64,000 bases of DNA from Marchantia polymorpha subsp. ruderalis (taxonomy: Eukaryota > Streptophyta > Marchantiopsida > Marchantiales > Marchantiaceae). Shown here one piece after another: positions 1 through 21,255 of the stretch. The notes under the pieces are model-generated. The model saw only the letters and a program-made list of their open reading frames with translations. It made no database searches and had not been told where the DNA came from. Numbering within the stretch: position 1 is the first letter of the stretch; the number at the start of each line of letters is the position of its first letter. The position numbers and the translations under genes were made by a program. Location of the stretch: positions 19,012,001 through 19,076,000 of the forward strand of contig AP031354.1 of the NCBI GenBank assembly GCA_037833965.1, in the 5' to 3' direction.

Positions 1-3000
1 ATCAAGAACCATCAACGCAGTGGACTCCACATAAGACCAAGAGATTCTAGGTCTCTTAGTTGCACGCTTAACTGCCAACTTCTTCCAGCCTTATTAGCCC
101 TGAGAGTGGTTATAACGTGAATAACTTGACCATGAAGCCGATTCATGATGCAAGTGAGTGTATATATATAATATATTTTATAATATAATATGTAGTGTTA
201 TAGTACACATGAATTGTATCATAAAATACAATACTTTACCATCACAATAATTTTATTTTAATCTGTAAACAGCTTTCCAGGGTTGAGTTACAAAAAAAAT
301 TTGAAACCACAAACGTAAAATACAGGGTTGAAGGCACATATACTGCCAATATAAGAGACAAAGACATTACGGTAATAACGTAGCATCAAAGAGAGATCAT
401 AGTCAAGCTGATCCTATTTTGTGTTTTTTATACTCAGGGTTAAGAGATTATATCACATCTCTTGGCTGAAGACATCACTTGCCTGTAGGTGCACCTCTTT
501 CTACAACCTAATGTAGATATTAGTCGTACTCACGCATCTTGGACCTGACGAGACCACGTAATGCTCAACCAGAGAACCTTCAAGCTTGTGGTTCGAATCG
601 ATACTCCAAAATTGAGCTTTATAAAGCCATCAAAACAGATGTCAGGAACTGAAAATCTCGATTATTCGATTTGTTCGTGAATCTCACTTTACCAAGTACT
701 TGAGACTCGCTTAAATCCACATTCGATAGCCCCGCTACCAACGCAACGATCATCACTGCCAAGAGTTTTTGTCTCGCCATGACGTCCAAATACGCTAGCT
801 CAAGTGGTCATCAGTGAACCGCAAAATCAAGATGAACCAAACTCCAGGACACAATCTGGATCACTACTGTCAGTGGGATGGAAGAGGGACCTATGATCAG
901 CCGCGACTGAAGCACTGACTCCTGTGACAATTTTTGTTATGACATCGGTGTTCTTCGAAGAGAATGATGGACATATTAGATCTTTGAAACCTCATGAAAC
1001 TCGATGGACTGCACTCGACTTCCTGTGGAACGAACTGTGGAACGAACAGGACATTCAACCCAGTTCAGGCCAGCTGCAAGATGTTCACTGAAGCATGATC
1101 GGTACTGATTCTTACGCGTTTGCGGCTTCTGAGCTTCGTGCCTGGAATCAATCTGAACTCCTCTAATGATGGTGAATATGATCAGGTCTATCTCTATATC
1201 TAATGGACTCGCATATATTAGTACAGAGTTCAACATCCCATTAGTGTCAACTCTAGTGAACTGCATACTCTCATTAGTGACTTAGAATTCCAAAACCATT
1301 AGTTTTTACCGTGTAAATATGTTCAATAATAACAGTACATCATTATTGTCAATAGTGATATGATTCTATCCTATAGTGACTGTTTTAGTGTTCTACCATG
1401 ATCTCAATACATGGCTATGAGAAATAAGAATGTGACATAAGTTTATTTGAAGGTATCTCTCAACAAATTATCCTTTCTAGGTTTCAGTAAAATACTTTGT
1501 TACATATATTATCATCAATTGTTTCACTCAATTTTTTGTGGATTCAAACGCAATTATAACTCTTACATTAATCACAGTGAACAATACAGATGTGCAAATG
1601 AAATTGATTTTGAAACCAAAAATCACATTTATAGAATGTGCTATGACTGACCTAATGTAGTTTAAGATGTCTATGAGTTTTATATATATGTATATACATA
1701 TATAAATAAAATAAAAACCTCCAAATGATGACATCTACCCCTAACACCAATGTATGTTACTATTATGAGGTTATACTAGATCTCGTAAGGCCTAGGAATT
1801 ACCATAATTACCGAAATTAACTTAAATTATAAATTCTATTTTTCTTAATTTTGTTAATTATGGGATTTACTCAGAAACTCACTTTATCACTCGATGATGG
1901 TCTAAATTTGACTCCGATAAATTTTCTTGAGTGTTAGAAACTGAATATGTATAAACTAAGAGCCACTTGGATTTCTTCAAATGAGATTGTAACATCAAGC
2001 CCATGTGACAGCACACCTTTAAGAGTGTGCAAAATCAATTCTGCAAGAAAGGAGCAAACTTCTAGACTCAAGTGGTATATGCTACACCCTTTTGTGGACA
2101 TATGGATTACAGCAACAATAGTTTGTAATTGATGAGAAATCTTCAGCGGGTAAAAAACTTAAAAGATAATAACCAGTGGAATATAGTCTTAGATGTATGG
2201 ACAGGGATATCGGGTAAGAAGTTCATGGAGATTATATTATAAAGCTTCACGCACCATCAAGCACACTAACCAATATTTGCAAAAGAGAAATCACTCTTTG
2301 ATTCTTCTTCGTAAAAGCTCAACTTTTCATTCTAGACGTCATACAAGGCCCATTCCACTGTCTCTGCACCGTGATTAACTATGGACTATGACACTGAAGG
2401 CATACTTAATCTATGGACGCCGCAAGTTTTAATTTTGGCTAATTCTGTAGATGAATCCCAGAATTTAGGAGGCCTGGGTTATACTCAAGGTTGATCACTT
2501 TACTCTTGTGAACTACAAGTTCCAATAATGACGTAAAACTTGAGCACCAATGTACATCACTATTGGGAGGTTTAACTTTGTAGCGGGTTCTACGCTTCAC
2601 ACGAATATGGGCTCGATTCTCCCTCCATACAATATGTATAAGATGCGTCAACACTTTAACAAGAAGTAAAGCATGAATTAACTAACAAAAGTACAACTAT
2701 TCAGAGAAGTCACAGGGGAGGGAAAAATCAAAGGTAAAAGATACTCGTGAATTCAAAGGAAAGAGTTCAAGATACTAATGATTTGGAATTATTAGAGGTA
2801 CACAACATAACACTCACATTACATGACACGTTTTGGAAAGCTCTTGTGCACTTGAAGGGTATGTGGTCATAAATTGTGTGAAGCTCTTGTGCTTTTCATT
2901 TGACCCACAATATCGTATAGTTCAAATATAGTTGAAATACAAAATGAATATTTTTGATTGTGACATGTAAAATCTTAATCGATTTCAAATCACATTAATA

Positions 3001-3950
3001 AACGTGAGATTGTTTTGCCTATGCAACACCGAGGAAATATTTGACGGAGGAAAACGTATCCGTATGACAAAGTCACCGGCTGCTCATGTACGAGAACAAA
3101 CGCCAATGGAGAAATACGATCTGTTCTTCTTCATCGGCGGGACCTGGCTTCCCGCCATTGTTGAGGGTGTTCAAATTTCGACCTGCTCAACCAGTGGCAC
3201 CAGTGGGTTTTGACCGGCAATAGCCAGCAGTGGCTTTCCAAACTGCAATGTACAGAGCTTTTGCATTCTCGATGCTCAATCGAAACTCTCCATGCCCTTC
3301 GTCCGAATTGTGTGCTCTTCGAACAGAGCAGCTATGGAGGGATCTGATCTGTTGACTCGAAGGAACTTGCTCTTACCTTCACTTTGAGGCTTGTCGGACG
3401 GATGTAGAGGTGATCTGAGCTGGTTAGCTGGTTTCCATTATTCAGATCTGGTTCAATTCCGGTTTTTCCATTTTGAGTGTGGCCATCTCGCGTCGAATGC
3501 CAGAGCTTGATCAGAATCGTGATCCCAGCTCTTAAACCACGCGGGCTACGACATGAAGGTTTTTTGCACTTCCTGTTGAATTAGTCTGGCAACAATCTTG
3601 GTCCTTCCCAGATGATCGTAGGCGCAATTTGGCGTTGGAATTGAAGCTGACATGATTATCCGGTAGCTGCAGTTCATCAACGACTGCGATTTTCAGCTTC
3701 AGATGTGCCCTAGCTGTGGCAGGAATATGGGGATCCAAAGAGCTGGAATTCGAGGCAGCAGCCAATTCGAAATTGTTGCATACTTCTCTTTTGATCGATT
3801 GGAACGGGCTGCTGTGAATTGTCCAGGTCCGACTTAGTAGGGTTTTAAGGCATTGCTTCTTTCGATCATTTCTGCCACAGGAAGAAGCTCTGTTGTGAGA
3901 TGCACGACGGTTTGTATGGATTTGAGTCTTCACTGAGAGCCTGCAGGACG
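1..3950. other. Intergenic DNA upstream of RECQ4
   Basis: No gene is supported here. The DNA is moderately AT-rich, becoming more balanced from about 3000. Open frames are short (up to 133 codons, minus strand 3532-3933) and show no recognisable domain. Small local features are a 12-bp direct duplication (TGTGGAACGAAC twice, about 1024-1047) and an alternating AT tract near 1680-1705. Two weakly similar segments, near 1730-1780 and 2540-2590 (both with CACCAATGTA and GAGGTT), could be decayed copies of one repeat family. The last kilobase probably contains the RECQ4 promoter. Confidence 0.5.
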
Positions 3951-3960
3951 GGTGATTTTT

Positions 3961-3968
3961 TATAAAAG
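3961..3968 (+). promoter_or_regulatory. Candidate TATA box for RECQ4
   Basis: TATAAAAG, a near-consensus plant TATA box, lies about 320 bp upstream of the proposed RECQ4 start codon. It would place transcription start near 3990. The inferred leader would carry two upstream ORFs (4015-4188 and 4205-4426). This rests on motif and position alone. A TATA-less start elsewhere, or an extra upstream exon, is possible. Confidence 0.4.
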
Positions 3969-4283
3969 GTACAGACTAAGCGCTGCTAATTGTAGTAAGC
4001 TTCGCAAGGCAAGTATGTCTTTGCTGAGGATTTCCAGCATCACAGGAGTAATTCTTAAGAAAATTGTTTATGATGTTCGGAATGTAGAAGTTGACGAACA
4101 GGAGCTCAAAGTGGAAGCTGGCGTAATTTGTTTTTTTTCAAAGATCCTCCGCATCTTTGTTAAAGGACTTGTCGCTGCACTTGGCTGAAATTACGGAAGC
4201 ATTTATGTGTGTAAAATATATCTGTTTCACCTATAACACTGACCGTGGACTCGGACTGCAGCTCGTACAGAATATGCTGACTG

Positions 4284-12509
<8,226 letters not shown>

Positions 12510-12888
12510 AATGGCCACTCCCACCCTCAACCCACCTTCCTCAACTCAACCCAAAGCCTGGGACTGGGACTGGATTCAGAAGCAGCTTAACCAAGGGAAG
12601 ACTTTTTTCTTTCCGTGAGTCCTTTAGTGGACTTAGAAGATCCGCTGATGACCTTGGTGGTTAAGGGATTGCCTCAAAGTGAACCTCTGAAGCAAAATGT
12701 CCAGACATTGGCCAGTTTCGGGATGTTTTCATTTCTGCTAAACCGGTAAGATCTTGAGCGGATTTACGTTTGAAGCCATATGTAAGGAGGAAAATCGATT
12801 TATCTAGATTGTTCTCCTCTTGCCTAGCGTTTGTGAATTGGACCTCTTATGTATCGGGAAGTTTTTAAAGTTCAGCCTTTTCATTTCT

Positions 12889-12933
12889 TACGACAGAATT
12901 TCAAAAACGACCCGTTTGTGAAATTCTGTCGTA
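12889..12933. repeat. Inverted repeat, 15-bp perfect arms
   Basis: Arms at 12889-12903 (TACGACAGAATTTCA) and 12919-12933 are exact reverse complements around a 15-nt spacer. It lies about 380 bp downstream of the RECQ4 stop codon and could form a hairpin in the 3' UTR if transcription reaches that far. It has no T-run after it and is not a known regulatory element. Confidence 0.85.
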
Positions 12934-13642
12934 CTCAGATGGAACATTGTACAATTCGTTTTACTTTGATCATATTCCAGATCAATTAGAAGTGGGCTTG
13001 CAACTATTTCCAAAGTAGGTATTTCTTTCTCGGATGCAGCCTTGCAGTCAAAGTAACTCGCTTGTGCGCAACAGGCATCCTCGAAATGTATCCAGGACCT
13101 CTTTGGGGGTTGACATCTAGTCTTCCCAAAGTGAAGACTTGCAGTTATCATAAATCCACGTAGAACATCACGGCTGGCTGTAGGAGCGGCTACACGGGAA
13201 GAAGGTAAAGCGACTTCTGGTATCTTCCGTCCATGTATGGTGATAATCGATCGTCTTGACTCGTCTCAGCACTTGACCTCTAAAGTATGGCTTGTCTGAG
13301 AGTAGACAAGAATATACTTTACTTTTCAATAGGATTCGAGTTTTACTTCAAAACCTGCTGGTGATTTGAAATATATGAACTTGAAGTGATTGCCAATATA
13401 TTTTTTTGTACATCATTTAGTTTTTTCTCACTTATGTGGTCTTCTCTTGATGCAGAATGTGACGTGAGTCTTTCAAACAACCCGATTCGCCAGACACGCG
13501 GACGTCTTCCAAATACAAGTTGCTCGTGAACATGCCAACGATCTTGAGATATTTTGGAGAAGTATCCTTTCCTTCACTGGAAGCCTTGACCGCACGCATG
13601 ACGCAGGAAAGATATGAACTCAGACAGTTTTTACATTTTGCA

Positions 13643-13680
13643 CTTGTTTTGACTTCGGGATTTCCCGAAGTCAAAACAAG
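13643..13680. repeat. Near-perfect palindrome, 18-bp arms, 2-nt spacer
   Basis: The arm at 13643-13660 (CTTGTTTTGACTTCGGGA) is repeated exactly in reverse complement at 13663-13680, with only TT between. The surroundings are unique-looking DNA and no transposon ends are visible. A two-base spacer is too short for a relaxed RNA loop, so a DNA-level origin is more likely than a designed RNA structure. Confidence 0.9.
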
Positions 13681-15052
13681 TTGCATAGATTAACATTGGT
13701 GAGGAGCAACCGACAAATTGCACCTTGACACCAATTGAACTCAATTTGCCCAGAATAAAAGTTGTGGAGGAATATTCAAATTTCTTTGTAACTTCTTCCA
13801 TTGTGCTGGGCTTTTCATTGTGCTCGCTATGATTTTCTGATTTCCCTTTCCATCTGTCGAGTGAATTCATGGTCTACTCTGCACTATCGTAGTCATGTCA
13901 GTATATTTCCTTTTTTTTGTCTCTAATTTTCAGGACTATTTTATTCTCTAATCTATTTTCTTGGAGTAGCTACTGAAATGGTTTACGTGCTTATTATAGA
14001 CCATAACCCCAAGAGTCTTCAGTCTATGATAATCACATGCTAATGAGTACACTCTTGCTGTAGTAGAGTATCTCTCATGAACTCAAACAGCTCAAAACTT
14101 GATATGTGCACTAGTCAAATCTATGCGATGGAAATCTACACATACAACTCCTGGTGAGAGCTCTATGTATTGCGAATGTATGTCAGCACATCAAGTAATA
14201 TGTTTTTCTAACCACTGTGCGTTGTGCGTATTGAAATTCGTGGCTTTTAATAAGGATGACCGGTAGCAACCAAAGAAGAGATTTGAATGAGTATTTGAAG
14301 AAAATGGGCGTGTTAAAGGCGGAATGGACTTGTTGTAATGAACATGTTCCTGAAGAAAGCTGGTGGTGAACACAGAACCAAGTTCCTGAACCGTCAACCC
14401 ACGCTGATGACTACACTGAAAATTGCTGTGAGCCAGTCACATAGCAATGATTGACTTGGAAATCGATATCTCCAATGGGAACTTAGCACTATGTCCACTT
14501 TTTTGTATGAGAAATAGGATTCAATAGGAACTTGTTTTGGCTTACTACGCAGGTGTATGGCCCTGCTCACATCACCTATGCTCATGTTGCAGTATCTGTC
14601 ATGTACCCAGGTGGGAGAAATGAAAAGAGGCCTATTTTCCTTCTTACTTACCTGGGTTACCTATTCAACTTCACGTGTAAAGCATACAAACGTTGAGGTA
14701 CTTTACCAACTCGCAGTGCACGGAGCTATTCATCCTTCCCGAAAGCAGAATGCAACTTCCAGTCAAGTTGCTCCCACGGGGTGTTTGTTTTACTGCCATT
14801 AACAAATATTTTAAGCAAACAGGATGCAGACAAAAATGTATCATTAATGGGTTTGAACCATAAACTACTTGCTTAGCAAATTTCGATGCAGCCGATAATA
14901 CTTTTTATGGACTTTTTGTATTTCGATCCTCACCTTGTTTGAACTACACATATACATCTAGTTAAACATCAGATAGAGGATTTTTTTGCATCAATCAGGA
15001 AACATCTTGTTTAATGAAGAAATGATATAATTTTCTACACACAAATAGTGAT

Positions 15053-15702
15053 CTTTAAATGGTGTTTAGACTTACTTACAAATTGTGTGTTACAATGTGC
15101 GATGGATACAAGCAATTCTTTATTTATCCAAGATTTTGTCGATTTATGTAACAGCATTCCGCTTAATATGAAAAAGCCTATATAACAATTGAAGTTGATT
15201 CCACACGGTGAAGTTAAAGCTTATTCTACGCTTTTCCTTACACTGTAGCATTCGCACATGATGTCAGTTCCATTGAGATTGACCATAAGGTGACCACGAA
15301 ATTCTTCTATGATATCTAATTTTCACGAGTAAAGTTCAAATTACGCCTCTCCAAAAATTCGACTTTTGAAGTTGAGTCTTTAAATGGTGTTTAGACTTAC
15401 TTACAAATTGTATTACAATGTGCGATGGATACAAGCAATTCTTTATTTATCCAAGATTTTGTCGATTTATGTAACAGCATTCCGCTTAATATGAAAAAGC
15501 CTATATAACAATTGAAGGTGATTCCACACGGTGAAGTTAAAGCTTATTCTACGCTTTTCCTTACACTGTAGCATTCGCACATGATGTCAGTTCCATTGAG
15601 ATTGACCATAAGGTGACCACGAAATTCTTCTATGATATCTAATTTTCACGAGTAAAGTTCAAATTACGCCTCTCGAAAAATTCGACTTTCGAGTTGAGTC
15701 TT
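15053..15702. repeat. Tandem duplication of a ~325-bp unit
   Basis: Two copies start with CTTTAAATGGTGTTTAGAC at 15053 and 15378. They differ by only a few changes: a small deletion near the TACAATG motif, GAAGTTG versus GAAGGTG, CTCC versus CTCG, and an indel at the end. A third start (GAGTCTTTGAGG, about 15696) diverges at once. The unit has no coding potential that I can recognise. The high identity implies a recent duplication. Confidence 0.95.
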
Positions 15703-18650
15703 TGAGGTCGCAACTATTGTGTTTAGAAGCTAGTGGAAAATCTGGTGTTTTTTTATCACAACGTGGGTTTATTTAACTTCATAAGATATAGATTTGACAT
15801 GCCTCCGCTTTCAAGTGTAAAACGCATCCTATGTACAAATATCTCAATTTTTTAAATCATAAAAATACTAAAGATATATACCTAAAATTGCAGTATAGTG
15901 CTTGTAATAAGTCAAAATTGATGTTACTCTCCTTTATGCTAATGTTAGAGAGTAGTTTTATAGAGAACTTTATGAGTGTAGCAATCATTTAATATAGTAC
16001 GTTTGTTCTTACATGGAACAAATTTAAACCTTGAGATGAAAAACTGATGTGTTAGAATTTTCTTCCTTGGATTTACTGCCAATTACTTTTAAAATTAAAA
16101 AAATGACTATTCTTCGATTCATAGATAAATTATAAATTGAATGGTTTAAATGGCGTGTTGGCAAGGTAAATAAAATTGTACGGAGGAACTGGAAGGATGT
16201 TCGGAGGGTACCAAGTGGTATGAAAGCCAATAGGATCCAAGTAGATGAGGAAAATTTGATGGGAACATCCATCAAACCATACAAAGGGAAAAACTAAACG
16301 GAAACCAAGGCTTTTTGCAAAACGAATAGGAAATTATTCTGGGATACCTGAAGCTGGGTCAAGAAGAATGATGGAGCCCGATGGAGGGGTGGCATGCCAC
16401 GGTAACCAGTCAATAGAGAGGGTCGGTCTCTCGAGGGTCAACATTCTTAAGACCTCCTCCGAAGACTTCAAACTCAACAATCCAATTCCGGATTAAGCAG
16501 CCCGTTTGAAACATAATCCAGCCCAAAGGATGGTTGAAAGACCTAAATATAAGGCCCTAGTGCTCTTTCCATTTATTTCTTTGTCTTAAGTGCACGGTGG
16601 TCCCTTCGGCCAGATAAGTTCCACGGGACAGCACTAGCCAGACTCAACTTAAACTTTGTAGATTGCAGCGTTGTGAAAGTTAAGTATGACGTCTGGAATC
16701 TGGAATCAAGGGAACGGAGTAGAGGAACAACAGAATCTCCATGGATTTGTGACACCCATCAGGACTTGAAGTGCCATTTTGTTCATTTTTGGTCTCATGC
16801 ACAACTGGGCGATATGGATGTCTTATCCAGTGAAACTTTTTCGTCATTTAAGTCGGAGGGTAAGATAAAGAGGATTTATGTCGGAGGAAATCCAGCACTA
16901 TGTGATCCTTCAGCTGGATGCCAGCACAATATGAGTATGTATATGCAGGTTTTGGTGGTTGAGTTTGGTGCACAAGGGCTAAATGTTGGTAGTCTGCTCT
17001 GCGACATTGGAGACTCATATGAAGAGTGACAGATGATTTCATTCCACTCATATGCCTCTTCACATCGTCAGAGAGATAGAGCGATCACCAAGCGATCCTA
17101 GCTCGCTCGGTAGCACAGCTGTTTGGAGAAGTCCTGTAGGAATATCCCCGTGGATGACGGACCCGGACACGGTGCCTTGCAGAGGCATCAGTGCATGTAA
17201 GAGCGTGAAAGCACCAAGCTCCAGGTAGAAACATGCCGCAATAAAATAATATGTAACCAGGAAGGATGTATATTATATTGGTTATAATATTATTGCTTTC
17301 CTTCTTCTCTTCAACCAGGTAGATTTTTGACTCCTTCAGGAAGACGACCCTGGCCGGCCTCAGGGTTTTTAATCTACACTAATTATCACTGCGCACCAAG
17401 CTAGTAAAATATTCTGAGCATCATCTGTACTGCACAACAAACTAAGTTTCCACTACCGTCCGTCTTCACTTTCACATGAACAAGGACAATGTCTCGGTGA
17501 GTTTGCTTGTGGCGAGAACTCATCATGCCCGAATTGCTTCTGTGTGCTGTACCGAACAACATCATCAGCTTCTATGGAAGGCAGTTAACCGTTAATGTAG
17601 CATTAGTGAGGGCTCCATCGTGTGGAGGTAAGTAGGGCCGGAGAATATATGGGATTCGGTGAAAAGCTGAGGTTACAGTATCTCTCTTTAGTTTTACTTG
17701 CCCCTCGCTAGAGCCTGATAAGGTCATAAATATCAAAGGTCACCTCTCTTCTCTAGGCAGGCATGACGACTTCTCGCAATGTGGAATTAAACTACTTGGT
17801 TCTGCGGGTTTGAAGCTTTATGGACCAGGATGGCATACTGCACTCCATGCACGTAGCCATAATCATTAAGGCGATATTGTTGTCGAAAAATATCATGCTC
17901 CCAGTCAAGCCGATGCAAGAGTTTGCGGGCCTGCTTGCATGCCGAAGTTGTACTGAATCGTGTTCGGGTGTGCCCATTACTTACTTGCGTCCATTTCCAT
18001 TCGCTGGTTCGGTCTCATCACAATTTTGTTTCTTTCGAGTGTCTCATTTCCGATGGGTGTCTCCTTGTGGGCAGTAGAATCTTCTCTCTTGACTGAGTAA
18101 GCTCATGGAATTGGCCGTAACAGGGCAAGAATTGTCTACCGTGCTCACTATTACGTTATGCATGCCATGTAGTTACTCACGTAATAATTATGAAGTACTA
18201 ATTTGACGTACGTCAAAACAACAAGCATAATCTGGTGATTGACAATATGTATACAGGATCTGGAGGTTGTGCTTGACGTCACGCGGTGGGACCACTTGGC
18301 CCAATACTGATACTGAAATGTTTCTCTTACCGGTCAAGGCATGTACGCAGTGGTGGAATTCCGAGCCCTGGACCTTCGACATGTGCTGACTCTTCCAGCT
18401 TTCGACCGATTCCCTCACTCTCCGACAACAAAATTGTTCGTGTAGCATCAAGGTTTCCTCGTGAAGAGTGTGATAAGTGTTTAACCACCTGTAGATGGTG
18501 ACGGATTCAGGTATGAAATGCATGCAGCCAAATTACACAATAAGTGTAATATAACCGAGCGACAATCATCTGAAAGTGCAAAGAAGCACAAGTGGCCTAG
18601 ATAGAATAATAGGAAGGTCAAAGCCACACGTAGACACTAACGACAACACT
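15703..18650. other. Unassigned intergenic DNA
   Basis: AT-rich to about 16000, then mixed composition. The longest open frame is 16673-17029 (+, 118 codons), with no recognisable domain and no clear splice context. 16140-16480 reads like an old, stop-riddled coding relic but matches no family I can name. 17790-18520 has overlapping frames on both strands and no recognised product. Confidence 0.4.
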
Positions 18651-20907
18651 ATCTCCGATTTTTCCAAAGTTTTTGGAGACTGCTTCAGCAATTATTCAAA
18701 ATGTGATTTTCTATATATTCCATTCTAAATTTAAATGTTTGATATGTATCAAATGTTGGGTATGGGAGAGTCCCTAGAGAAAATTGCAATCAATACATTT
18801 GTGTTGATGCAATAGATGATGATACATTTGTATGAGATAGTTGATGGACATGAAACTTGCAAAGACTTGGAGGCTTTTGATTCCATGTTTTTAGCAACAT
18901 CGTATCACATACGTAAATTGTGACATTTCAGCTCTTCTTACTTGCAAATTATAGCTTACATGTGTGGTTCTTTATTCAAATGTTTAGTAAATTGTGACAT
19001 ATCAGAATTTCTCATTTGAAAGTTAACTGTTAAATGTGTGGTTTTTTATAAAAAATATTTAATTTATACTTTCTAGGGGGAGATCCAAATCATAGTTTCA
19101 TGTATATTGCAATGATCGCTGGTTTGCACTAAGCTCAAGTAAATACTCCAATCATCTCGATTAATGCCGAGTGCAAAATCACTCAATCATTCTTCAACTA
19201 TGGCATATCAAGCGATGAGTTTAAATCTGAATGAGAGAAATACAAACATATACCTCGTGAAAAGATCCGCCGATTGAAATTAATGAAAGAGATGATAAAT
19301 ACCACAGAAAACGTGAACATGATGTGTCCTTGACCAATATCTAAATTCTCAATTAGCATAAGGAATACAATTTGAGATATACGCAGTCTTTGGAACAAAC
19401 AAAACTATCACATCAATCATTCAAATGAACATAGTATTTGGATTAATTTCAGCAATTTCCACTTTCACATTACTCTGAAATCATCGGTTTATCTGATTCT
19501 GTGAATGGGTAATGTTTTGCATTTACTTTTTCTGACGAACAAGGAAACCAATGTTTCAAAATGCATATCTAATCAAAATTAACTGGATTATTTCTCCACT
19601 ATTTCGTTTAATTTTTATTTTCATAATATTAATTTTCATTATACCTTTCAAAATTCAAAATTCATGCATTTTTATTTGTGAAACATTAGATGTATGCATT
19701 CATGTTCTTGTCAATGGTGTCACATGCTTTTAAAACTGCTATGAAATTGCCCGGACGTCCAACTGTATAGTACTCTACTATAATCTTTATGTGAGTAGTC
19801 TATTCTGCTTTTCCCTTTAAGCCTCTAATTCGTTGATTACTAAAATTTTTTTGCACAAATTTAATCTTTGATTATTCACTTGTATCATGAGTGACATAAA
19901 AATTTCCTTCTACAAAAATCAATTTATATACTTACTTATTGCTTTGTTCACATTCAAGTTTTAAACAATTATAACATCACTAGAAAACTTTCTATTTGAA
20001 AATTATTATTGAAATAAATGAGCAAAATTTGCTTCTATACATACTCACTTACAGTAAATAAAAATTGTATTTTTGTATCAACTTTTCATTACAAAATTTT
20101 TATCAAAACCGATACAATTTACTGAAAACTTAAGTTTAGCACAAAGTGCATGTTATAAGCTTTTTTTGGACAAAACAGATCAAACATAAATCTTGTAGCA
20201 TTCAATTCATAGTTATAGACTTGCTGTTCAAAGTAGGTTTCATTTCAAATTATGGGTCAGAATCCTAATGTTTTTTCAATTAATTTCTCTCTATCTGTCA
20301 CTATTTGTTGATGAAATTTTTGTCTTCCTTTCATGTAAAATATCCTTTAACCTAATCTCATAAAATCTCTTTAAATTCTTGGGAATAATACTTTTGTCCG
20401 TCAAAAATCCATGTTTTATGAATTGTTCTCAATTTTTTTCAACGCATCCATTTTCGTCTTCATGTACCTTTGCTTAGTCAACTTTTCTCCACTTACGGAT
20501 GAATTGTACTATTCGTTCATTGTTAATTGTCTCCATGACCTCATGCTTCTAAAAGTTGTCACATCATGCTTATAGAAGTCATGAACTTTGTGTAATCTCT
20601 TCATGTCATGCTTTTAGAAGTCTCCAACTAATATTATTTCCACTCTTTTTTACGTCATCTTTTTAAGTCTTCATCAAGTTTGAAATCAACGATCTATTTT
20701 CTTTATCATTTGACTTCATGATTCGGCACTTTGTATTATAATCTTTAGGTCATATCGTACCATCACATTATCAACTTTTTGAGACTCTTTATTACAATCT
20801 TTTTCACCATTCTAAGTTTATTCTACAAGCATCTTATCATCAAGATCAAAATCTTTATACCAGCTTTTTGATAATATCAAAAGCATCTTCATGTAAACGT
20901 AACACCT

Positions 20908-21162
20908 GAGAGTCATCAGTGACAAACTCAAGCCAGCCAATAACATAAGAGACATCAGCGTATAACGTGGTTCATCCTCAAGAGTTACGCGTGAGAGTCA
21001 TCAGTGACAAACTCACGCCAACCAACAACATAAGAGACATCAGCGTATAACATGGTTCAACCTCAAGGGCCACACCTAAGAGTCATCAATGACAAACTCA
21101 CGCCAGCCAACAACATAAGAGACATCAACGTATAACTTGGTTTCTACTCAAGGACTAGAAAA
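20908..21162. repeat. Three tandem copies of an 85-bp repeat
   Basis: Copies begin at 20908, 20993 and 21078, each with (G/A)AGAGTCATCA(G/A)TGACAAACTCA followed by CATAAGAGACATCA and CGTATAAC(G/A/T)TGGTT. Copies differ at about 10-15 positions. The block sits just upstream of a TATA-like LTR sequence, so it may be a promoter repeat of an old LTR retrotransposon. This is not a CRISPR array: units are contiguous with no unique spacers. Confidence 0.9.
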
Positions 21163-21247
21163 GAGCATCAATATTGTATTCAACACATTCTGCCTAGTAA
21201 TACACAAACCCTGGATATGTATAGCCAACATAGGTAGCCAACTTAGC

Positions 21248-21255
21248 TATAAATA
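21248..21255 (+). promoter_or_regulatory. TATA-like motif in a probable old LTR
   Basis: TATAAATA inside GCTATAAATAGCTAG is followed by a pyrimidine-poor region with CTCAATACTTCATAC, a layout typical of plant LTR promoters. It follows the 85-bp repeats. No downstream coding sequence from the same element can be recognised, so assignment to an LTR is inference. Confidence 0.3.

Larger units (their letters stand above)
12510..15052. other. RECQ4 3' flank and unassigned intergenic DNA
   Basis: The first few hundred bases probably hold the RECQ4 3' UTR. I could not place a poly(A) site with confidence. Minus-strand open frames (12888-13151, 13432-13686, 13631-13870, 14191-14397) are short and unrecognised. 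Two strong inverted repeats are listed separately. From about 14800 the DNA becomes AT-rich. Confidence 0.45.

Noticed and set aside
585-607. tRNA-like B-box (GGTTCGAATC)
   Set aside because: The T-stem does not pair (TGTGG against CGATA), and no A-box, anticodon arm or acceptor stem can be built upstream.
3532-3933. 133-codon minus-strand frame upstream of RECQ4
   Set aside because: No domain is recognised, and it sits where the RECQ4 promoter is expected.
18340-18365. Cloning-vector contamination (GCAGTGGTGGAATTCC resembles a polylinker)
   Set aside because: The match is short and not continued by vector sequence on either side, so coincidence is the simpler explanation.
20908-21162. CRISPR-like repeat array
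   Set aside because: The 85-bp units are contiguous without unique spacers, and the genome is eukaryotic.
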